11,328 nt of DNA, from NCBI GenBank assembly GCA_022827165.1, contig JAJDTN010000071.1, positions 1-11,328 on the forward strand. Direction: 5' to 3'. Numbering within the stretch: the stretch's first letter is position 1; each line of letters opens with the position of its first letter. Positions 6,795 through 11,328 of the stretch are shown in pieces. The notes under the pieces are model-generated. The model was not told the origin of the DNA, ran no database searches, and worked only from the letters and a program-made list of their open reading frames with translations. Both the position numbers and the translations under genes were made by a program. This stretch comes from Candidatus Latescibacterota bacterium. GTDB taxonomy: Bacteria; Latescibacterota; UBA2968; UBA8231.

Positions 6795-8228
6795 TCAGCG
6801 CCAGCCGCGCTGTCCGGAGAGGCCGCGGTTCGGCGCCGGCCTCACGTCGCGGTCGGGCTCGCCTTCCAGGCGGCCGCCGCGCACCCAGCGCTCGTCCGAG
6901 CCGTAGAGCTCGCCCAGCAGCCGGCGCGTGAGGTCCTCGCGCACGCCGGCGTGGGCGGGATCCTCCGAGAGGTCGCGCATCTCCATGGGGTCCCGGTCGA
7001 CGTCGAACAGCTGCAGGCGGTTGCCCACGGGGTACCAGATCAGCTTGTGGGAGCCGCAGCGGACCATGCGCATCGACTTCTCGTCCTCGAAGTGCTCGCA
7101 GTAGAGGTGCTCCCGGCGGCTGTCGGAGACCAGCGACAGGCCCTCCACCGTCTCCGGCGCCGGCAGGCCGCACAGGTCCAGAAGGGTGGGCATCACGTCG
7201 CGCAACTCGGCCAGCCGGCCGTCCCGCCGGCCGGGGCCGCCGCGCTCGCAGCCGGCGGCGGGCATGAGGATCATGGGGACCTTCGCCGACCACTCGAACA
7301 TGGGCGGCTTCGCCCACAGGCCGTGGTGGCCGAGCATGTCCCCGTGGTCGGAGGTGAACATGAGGATGGTGTCGTCGAGGAGGCCCTCCTCGCGCAGGCA
7401 GCCGACGAGCAGCCGCAGCTGGTGGTCGATGTAGGTGCACTGGCCGTAGAAGGCCTGCCGCGCCAGGCGGATCCCGGCCTCGTTCATGGGCTGCACCTTG
7501 GCGTGGTGCAGGCGCAGGGCGCAGGGCAGCCGCTCGGGCTCCGCCGCCCATTCGGCGACGACCGGCTCCTCGACGCCCAGCCGCTCGTAGAGGTCGTAGT
7601 ACGCCTGGGGCGGCACCACCGGCGGATGGGGGGTGATGAAGGAGCAGTACCAGAAGGCCGGGCGCGTCGGGTCGCGGCGCTGGATGGCGCGGCTCATCTC
7701 GCGCACCGTCCAGTTCGTCGGGTGGCAGTGCTCGGGCAGGTGCCAGGGCCGGGTGGTGTAGGCGTTGTTGCCCATGGCGTGGGTGAGCTCCTGGCCGGGA
7801 TAGCCCTCCTGGCGCAGGAAGCGCTCGAAGTCGTCGTCGTCGCCGCCGAGGTGGTGGCGCCCCTCCTCGCAGAGGATGACCTCGTCGAAACCGATGCGGT
7901 CGCGCTGCGGATAGACATGCAGCTTACCCACGGCGTAGGCCTGGTAGCCGTTGTCGCGGAAGACCTGCGGCATGGTCGGCAGGTCCGGGCTCATGGGCCG
8001 GCCCTCGTCGAAGACGCGGTCGCCGTGGGTCCGGGCCGTGGTCCCCGTCATCAGCGCCCGCCGCGCCGGGATGCAGGTCGGCGTGGCCGTGTAGGCCTGG
8101 GTGAAGAGGGTGCCGTTGGCGGCCACCTGGTCGAGGGTTGGGGTGAGGATGCGCTCGTGGCCGGCGGCCCCCAGCAGGGGCCCGGGCCAGTGGTCGGCGC
8201 AGATCAGCAGGACATTGGGCTGCGGCAA
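6795..8228 (-). CDS. Type I sulfatase (arylsulfatase-like), TTG start
   Basis: 477 residues of the alkaline-phosphatase-superfamily sulfatase fold. The N terminus PNVLLICADHWPG carries metal ligands Asp12/His13. The formylglycine motif is Cys52-Ile-Pro-Ala-Arg56 (TCIPARRALMTG), so Cys52 needs conversion by FGE or an anaerobic SME. Further active-site residues are Lys102/His104 (GKLH), His201 (TPHPP), Asp294/His295 (TSDHGDMLGHHG) and a downstream Lys316. The family hydrolyses sulfate esters; some close relatives act on phosphonate monoesters or sulfamates, so the substrate is open. No signal peptide is present, so it looks cytoplasmic. The start is TTG 8228: no in-frame ATG occurs between the upstream gene and the conserved N terminus, and GGGAGG sits 6 bases before TTG. 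It is the second gene of the leftward operon. Confidence 0.93.
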   Translation of the reverse strand: MPQPNVLLICADHWPGPLLGAAGHERILTPTLDQVAANGTLFTQAYTATPTCIPARRALMTGTTARTHGDRVFDEGRPMSPDLPTMPQVFRDNGYQAYAVGKLHVYPQRDRIGFDEVILCEEGRHHLGGDDDDFERFLRQEGYPGQELTHAMGNNAYTTRPWHLPEHCHPTNWTVREMSRAIQRRDPTRPAFWYCSFITPHPPVVPPQAYYDLYERLGVEEPVVAEWAAEPERLPCALRLHHAKVQPMNEAGIRLARQAFYGQCTYIDHQLRLLVGCLREEGLLDDTILMFTSDHGDMLGHHGLWAKPPMFEWSAKVPMILMPAAGCERGGPGRRDGRLAELRDVMPTLLDLCGLPAPETVEGLSLVSDSRREHLYCEHFEDEKSMRMVRCGSHKLIWYPVGNRLQLFDVDRDPMEMRDLSEDPAHAGVREDLTRRLLGELYGSDERWVRGGRLEGEPDRDVRPAPNRGLSGQRGWR

Positions 8229-8234
8229 GAGACG

Positions 8235-8240
8235 CCTCCC
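8235..8240 (-). promoter_or_regulatory. Ribosome binding site that decides the TTG start of the sulfatase
   Basis: GGGAGG on the minus strand, within a run of G, 6 bases before TTG 8228 and just after the aldolase stop (TAG, 8247-8245). The spacing is ideal. The only in-frame ATG upstream (8279) lies inside the aldolase coding sequence. Confidence 0.8.
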
Positions 8241-8244
8241 CCCC

Positions 8245-9234
8245 CTACTCCTCGGCCACCATCTCGTCGTAGAAGGCAACGAGGTCGCTTCGGTTCTCGG
8301 CGTTGAAGGCCATGCCGGAGCGCGGGTGCTCGTTGAGGATCCCCGTGACCATGTACGGATGGTCGTAGCCCCACATCAGCTCCTGGCGCATCGGCTCGAT
8401 GTGGTTCTGGATGCACTCGAGGACCGGGCGCAGGTGGTACTTCGGGTTGTGCAGGAAGCTGAGGAGCAGCTCCAGCTGGCAGTTGCCGGCGCCCCGCCCG
8501 AGGCCGGCGACGCTGGCGTCGAGGAAGTTGGCGCCCTTGATGATCGCCTGCACGGTGTTGGCGAAGGCCAGCTGCCGGTTGTTGTGGGTGTGGATGCCGA
8601 CCTCCTTGCCGCTGCCCCTGGTCACGGCGAGGAACTTCTCCACCAGCGCCTCCACCTGCTCCGAGTAGAGGAACCCGAAGCTGTCGACCACGTAGATCAC
8701 GTCCACCGGCGACTCGACGAACAGCTCGACCGCCTCGTCCAGGTCGCGCTCCTGCACCTTGGAGACGGCCATGAGGTTCACCGTCGTCTCGTAGCCCTTG
8801 TCGTGGGCGTCCTTGATCATGCGCAGGGCCAGGGGGATCTGGTGGATGTAGGTGGCCACCCGGATCATGTCGAGGACGCTCTCCTCTCGCGGCCGCACGT
8901 CCTCCACGTAGTCGCTCTTCTCGGCGTCGGCCATGGCCGACAGCTTGAGCCCCGTGTCGTTGCCGCCGACGATGCGGCGAACGTCCTCCTCGGCACAGTG
9001 CTTCCAGGGTCCGAACTCGTTGACCGGGAACTGTTTCCGTGAGTTGATGTAACCGATCTCCATATAGTCGATGCCGGCCGCCACGCAGGCCTGGTACACG
9101 CCCCGCACGACATCGTCGTCGAACTGGTGGTCGTTCATCAGCCCGCCGTCGCGGATCGTCGCGTCCAGGACCTTGATCTCCTCCCGGTACGAGATCCAGC
9201 GCTCGGCGGCGGTGTGCTCCTCCCGCTCCGTCAT
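8245..9234 (-). CDS. DRE-TIM / HMGL-like aldolase catalytic-domain protein
   Basis: 329 residues forming one TIM-barrel domain like 4-hydroxy-2-oxovalerate aldolase, HMG-CoA lyase and isopropylmalate synthase. Strand 1 shows VLDATIRDGG (22-31; Arg28-Asp29 equals the catalytic Arg-Asp pair). The divalent-metal ligands are His215 and His217 in GIHTHNN, and the Gly-rich loop GLGRGAGN (244-251) follows. It lacks the C-terminal regulatory domain of isopropylmalate synthases and the DmpG C-terminal communication domain is not evident. The family makes or breaks C-C bonds next to a keto-acid. This particular subfamily (DATIRDGGLMNDHQF start) is usually annotated only as an aldolase-domain protein, so the substrate is unknown. 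First gene of the leftward operon: ATG 9234 with AGGGA 6 bases upstream. Confidence 0.9.
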   Translation of the reverse strand: MTEREEHTAAERWISYREEIKVLDATIRDGGLMNDHQFDDDVVRGVYQACVAAGIDYMEIGYINSRKQFPVNEFGPWKHCAEEDVRRIVGGNDTGLKLSAMADAEKSDYVEDVRPREESVLDMIRVATYIHQIPLALRMIKDAHDKGYETTVNLMAVSKVQERDLDEAVELFVESPVDVIYVVDSFGFLYSEQVEALVEKFLAVTRGSGKEVGIHTHNNRQLAFANTVQAIIKGANFLDASVAGLGRGAGNCQLELLLSFLHNPKYHLRPVLECIQNHIEPMRQELMWGYDHPYMVTGILNEHPRSGMAFNAENRSDLVAFYDEMVAEE

Positions 9235-9418
9235 CTCTCTTCCCTGCTGTGCCTGGTGGTTGCCGAATGCGGTCCGCGGCCCGTCCTGCGGGTCGTCCCG
9301 CGGGCTGAGACGGGCCTGGGCCCAAAGGGGCCCGGACAGCGCGCCAAAGGTCGACACTCGGGGCCGGTGGCGCCAGTGCCGGCGCCGCCCGGCGTGGGCG
9401 CCATGGGCGAAGTTGTGC
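9235..9418. other. Non-coding leader region upstream of the aldolase gene
   Basis: A GC-rich stretch with no convincing gene on either strand. If transcription of the leftward operon starts near 9471 it would be the bulk of a roughly 240-base leader. It contains a possible hairpin at 9285-9304 (CCTGCGGG / CCCGCGGG around TCGT) and a GGGCCC pair at about 9319-9333. I see no known riboswitch fold and no U-run. Confidence 0.4.
9241..9245 (-). promoter_or_regulatory. Ribosome binding site of the aldolase gene
   Basis: AGGGA on the minus strand with a 6-base spacer (AGAGAG) to ATG 9234. It sets the start where the frame would otherwise stay open to 9678. Confidence 0.65.
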
Positions 9419-9446
9419 TTGACACCCCGGTCCTCCCCTCTATCTT
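9419..9446 (+). promoter_or_regulatory. Sigma70-type promoter for the porin/imelysin genes
   Basis: Perfect -35 TTGACA at 9419-9424, a 16-base spacer, then -10 TATCTT (4 of 6) at 9441-9446. The predicted start site is about 9453, giving a leader of roughly 77 bases before ATG 9530. It is the best promoter-like signal in the window and stands at the edge of a locally AT-richer stretch. Confidence 0.7.
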
Positions 9447-9451
9447 CGTGG

Positions 9452-9467
9452 GTTTGGCATGCCAAAC
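9452..9467. promoter_or_regulatory. Perfect 16-bp palindrome, probable operator
   Basis: GTTTGGCATGCCAAAC reads identically on both strands with no spacer. It begins 5 bases after the rightward -10 and covers the predicted start site, a classic place for a repressor dimer. Lacking a loop, it suits protein binding better than an RNA hairpin. The next gene pair is metal-related, so a metal-responsive repressor (DtxR/MntR-like regulators use short inverted repeats) is a possibility, but the regulator cannot be identified from sequence. Confidence 0.65.
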
Positions 9468-9477
9468 TGATGCATGG

Positions 9478-9503
9478 ATTATAGATCATCCGGTTGGTGT
9501 CAG
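9478..9503 (-). promoter_or_regulatory. Possible opposing promoter for the leftward operon
   Basis: On the minus strand a perfect -10 TATAAT (9483-9478) lies 14 bases downstream of CTGACA (9503-9498, 5 of 6 to TTGACA). The spacer is shorter than the usual 16-18 bases, which weakens the call. If used, transcription would start near 9471 and run left through the palindrome and across the rightward promoter. Confidence 0.4.
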
Positions 9504-9529
9504 AATCACATGTATTGCTCGGATTCCGA

Positions 9530-10804
9530 ATGATGGCCCGGCCAACCAGGGGTCCTGCGCGGGGCTCCTCGACCGCGGCCGTGGCCGCTCTCCTCTGTCT
9601 GGTGACGGTCCGCGGCTCCGCCTCCGGCGAGTCCCCCGGGGAGACGCCCTTCCAGCTGAGCGGGTACGGCGAGATCAACTACTGGCGGTTCGACTACGGC
9701 CCCGACCAGAAGAGCCGGCCCGAGGGCTCGGCCCCCGACGACCGCGCCCTGATCGACGTGACCCGCCTGGCCCTGGAGCTGGAGGTCGAGCTGCTGCCCC
9801 AGGTCGAGCTGGAGGCGGAGGTCGAGTTCGAGCACGGGGGGACCGGCGGCGCCATGGAGCTGGAGTACGAGGAGTTCGGCGAGTTCGAGCAGGAGGTCGA
9901 GAAGGGCGGCGAGGTAATCCTGGAGGAGCTGTACGTGAAGCGCTCCTTCGGCGATCTCCTCGAGCTCGGCGCCGGGCACTTCTACGTCGCCGTGGGGTGG
10001 ATCTCCAGCCTCTACCAGCCCCTCGATCACTACGGCACGGTGCGCCCCGAGGCCGAGACGGCGGTGATCCCCGCCTTGTGGCACGAGACCGGGATCGAGG
10101 CTTCGGGCCGCCTCCGGCGGTGGCGCTGGCGGCTGCAGCTGATCAACGGACTCGATGCGACCGGATTCAGCTCCCAGCGGTGGGTCGCCGGCGGCCACCA
10201 GCTGCGCTTCGAGCAGGTCCGGGCCGACCGCCTCGCCATGGTGGGCCGGGTGGACTTCGAGCCCGTCCGCGGTGCGCTGGTGGGCGTCTCCCTCTACCGG
10301 GGCGACAGCGCCGGCAACCGCCCGAAGCCGGACCTCAAGGGCACCGATGCCCACGTCACCATCGCCGAGGTGCACGCCCGCCTCGACCGGGACCGCCTGC
10401 GGGCGACGGGACTCTTCCTCCGCGGGCATCTGGAGAACGCCGCCGCCGTGAGCGCCCGCAACCGCACTCTCTCCAACAACCTCGAGGTGCTGCGCAGCCC
10501 CGTGGCCAGCGCCGCCCACGCCCTCTGGCTCGAGGCCGGGTACGACATCCTGCCGTGGCTGGCCGCCCGCCCCGGCGAGCGCCTCGACCTCTTCGCCCGC
10601 CTCGACGACTACGACACCATGGCCGAGGTGCCGGAGGGGTTCTTCGACAACCCCCGGTTCGACCGGCGGGTGTACACGGTGGGCCTCAACTACGCCGCCG
10701 CCGGCAAGCTGGTGCTCAAGGCCGACTACGCCATGCGCCGGCTCGGGGCGGCGCGTTTCAACGACGAGAACACCCTGGGCCTGGCCCTCGGATTCCAGTT
10801 CTGA
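9530..10804 (+). CDS. Outer-membrane porin-like beta-barrel protein
   Basis: 424 residues. A Sec signal peptide (about 1-33: Arg-rich start, hydrophobic AAVAALLCLVTV, then GSASG) precedes many alternating amphipathic strands such as FQLSGYGEINYWRFDYG and TLGLALGFQF. The last residue is Phe, the usual outer-membrane assembly signal. The segment LEELYVKRSF..LELGAGHFYVAVGWISSLYQP, then VRPE and PALWHETGIE, resembles porins of the phosphate-selective/LbtU-like class often annotated only as hypothetical. Residues 82-133 are unusually Glu-rich and could line a cation-attracting loop. Start: ATG 9530 (or 9533) fits the signal peptide, but no clear Shine-Dalgarno is present; TTG 9494 is also open. 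It probably brings a solute, perhaps a metal complex, to the imelysin encoded 31 bases downstream. Confidence 0.82.
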   Translation: MMARPTRGPARGSSTAAVAALLCLVTVRGSASGESPGETPFQLSGYGEINYWRFDYGPDQKSRPEGSAPDDRALIDVTRLALELEVELLPQVELEAEVEFEHGGTGGAMELEYEEFGEFEQEVEKGGEVILEELYVKRSFGDLLELGAGHFYVAVGWISSLYQPLDHYGTVRPEAETAVIPALWHETGIEASGRLRRWRWRLQLINGLDATGFSSQRWVAGGHQLRFEQVRADRLAMVGRVDFEPVRGALVGVSLYRGDSAGNRPKPDLKGTDAHVTIAEVHARLDRDRLRATGLFLRGHLENAAAVSARNRTLSNNLEVLRSPVASAAHALWLEAGYDILPWLAARPGERLDLFARLDDYDTMAEVPEGFFDNPRFDRRVYTVGLNYAAAGKLVLKADYAMRRLGAARFNDENTLGLALGFQF

Positions 10805-10822
10805 AGCAGACTCACCTCAAAC

Positions 10823-10829
10823 GGGAGAG
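10823..10829 (+). promoter_or_regulatory. Ribosome binding site of the imelysin gene
   Basis: GGGAGAG ends 6 bases before ATG 10836, in the 31-base gap after the porin-like gene. No terminator lies between the two genes. Confidence 0.7.
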
Positions 10830-10835
10830 CATCCC

Positions 10836-11328
10836 ATGGCACATCGCCTGATCCACCTCGCCCTCACGGCGGCCCTCGTCCTCGGTCTGGCGGCCTGCGG
10901 CGACGACGACGACGACGTCGTCGGCCCCGGCAGCGAGGCGTACGACTTCGGGCCGGTCCTGTCCGACTTCACCAACAACGTGGTCATCCCCACCTACCGG
11001 GACCTCGATGCCGCGGCGGGGGCCCTGGCCGATGCCGTGGCCGCCCTGCGGGAGAACCCCGGCGACGGTACCCTGACCGCCGCCCGCGACGCCTGGGTCG
11101 CCGCCCGCATCCCCTGGGAGGCGAGCGAGGGCTTCCTCTTCGGCCCCGTCGACTTCAACGGCTACGATCCGGCCCTCGACAGCTGGCCCGTCAACCGCAC
11201 CGACCTCGACGGCGTCATGGCCAGCGACAACGACCTCGGAACCGAGTACGTGGACGGCCTCGACGGCACCCTGAAGGGCTTCCACACCATCGAGTACCTG
11301 CTGTATGACGAGGGCGGCAGCAAGACCG
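10836..11328 (+). CDS. Imelysin-family (M75) lipoprotein, 3' end outside window
   Basis: The first 164 residues are visible; full-length family members run to about 350-450. Residues 1-20 form a lipoprotein signal with lipobox LAAC (Cys21), so it should be lipid-anchored facing the periplasm. An Asp run (23-27) follows, encoded by (GAC)5. Imelysin hallmarks are AWVAARIPWEASEGFLFGPVD (the W-x-x-x-R-x-P-x-E-x-S-E pattern, about 86-106) and GxHxxE as Gly148-Phe-His150-Thr-Ile-Glu153. Imelysins were first described as insulin-cleaving metallopeptidases, but several members (IrpA, EfeO-like) act in iron uptake, and their GxHxxE may bind iron rather than catalyse cleavage. It is probably co-transcribed with the porin-like gene. 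The frame is open to the window end, so further domains cannot be judged. Confidence 0.9.
   Translation, partial: MAHRLIHLALTAALVLGLAACGDDDDDVVGPGSEAYDFGPVLSDFTNNVVIPTYRDLDAAAGALADAVAALRENPGDGTLTAARDAWVAARIPWEASEGFLFGPVDFNGYDPALDSWPVNRTDLDGVMASDNDLGTEYVDGLDGTLKGFHTIEYLLYDEGGSKT

Larger units (their letters stand above)
2522..9234 (-). other. Putative six-gene operon: aldolase, sulfatase, peptidase, ABC ATPase, permease, hydrolase
   Basis: All six genes read leftward. The junctions are a 16-base gap holding a strong ribosome site (aldolase/sulfatase), a 2-base gap (sulfatase/peptidase), GTGA overlaps of 4 bases (peptidase/ATPase and ATPase/permease) and a 49-base gap with a hairpin (permease/hydrolase). 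No internal promoter is evident. Four starts in a row are non-ATG (TTG, GTG, GTG, GTG), suggesting later genes rely on coupled translation. The peptidase-ATPase-permease part is the most tightly linked; the last gene could be partly uncoupled. Confidence 0.75.

Noticed and set aside
9319..9333. GGGCCC pair as a terminator
   Set aside because: Each half is self-complementary, the loop is short and no U-run follows on either strand; likely a base-composition effect.
9231..9425. Small leftward open frame of 64 codons upstream of the aldolase
   Set aside because: Low-complexity translation, no ribosome site, overlaps the aldolase start; GC-rich regions leave such frames open by chance.
9127..10851. 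Long rightward open frame of about 570 codons overlapping the porin-like gene
   Set aside because: It is Arg/Gly/Pro-rich with no family resemblance. The adjacent frame gives a signal peptide, beta strands and a terminal Phe.
10902..10916. (GAC)5 triplet repeat in the imelysin gene as a phase-variable tract
   Set aside because: Changes by whole triplets would only alter the Asp count after the lipobox and not the frame; a short Asp/Glu linker is common in such lipoproteins.
1..11328. Mobile element, phage, CRISPR array or tRNA/rRNA gene
   Set aside because: I found no transposase or integrase motifs, no terminal inverted or regularly spaced direct repeats, and no tRNA-like cloverleaf segments when reading both strands.

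Overview
The window is very GC-rich bacterial DNA (nearly all third codon positions are G or C) carrying tightly packed genes. An outer-membrane barrel protein ending in Phe, a lipoprotein with a lipobox and a Sec-exported peptidase point to a diderm (Gram-negative-type) bacterium. Sulfatase, Gfo/Idh/MocA oxidoreductase and imelysin genes occur together in several high-GC environmental phyla, but the sequence does not let me name a taxon. There is no sign of phage, IS element, CRISPR array or RNA gene.

Layout. (1) 1-188: the C-terminal end of an unrecognised plus-strand gene, then a hairpin. (2) 247-1398 (-): a Gfo/Idh/MocA-family NAD(P)-dependent oxidoreductase. (3) 1534-2532 (+): a membrane protein joining a DUF2784 domain to a CPBP-family glutamic intramembrane protease. 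(4) 9234 down to 2522 (-): six genes in one direction with very short gaps or 4-base overlaps. In order they are a DRE-TIM/HMGL-like aldolase, a type I sulfatase started at TTG, a secreted S33-type alpha/beta-hydrolase peptidase (GTG), an ABC ATPase (GTG), an ABC-2/NatB-like permease (GTG) and a membrane-anchored alpha/beta hydrolase. (5) 9235-9529: a regulatory region, locally AT-richer, with a good sigma70-type promoter reading right, a perfect 16-bp palindrome at its predicted start site, and a possible opposing promoter reading left. (6) 9530-10804 (+) and 10836-window end (+): a predicted outer-membrane porin-like barrel and an imelysin-family lipoprotein cut by the window edge, probably one transcript.

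How it may work together (inference). The right-hand pair looks like an outer-membrane channel plus periplasmic imelysin, a combination fitting metal (often iron) acquisition. The leftward operon couples central-carbon-type chemistry (aldolase, sulfatase) with an export module in which an ABC transporter is flanked by two alpha/beta hydrolases, one exported and one anchored. The shared control region could switch between the two transcription units. The most unusual single items are the DUF2784-CPBP fusion, the palindrome between facing promoters, and the run of four consecutive non-ATG starts in the operon.
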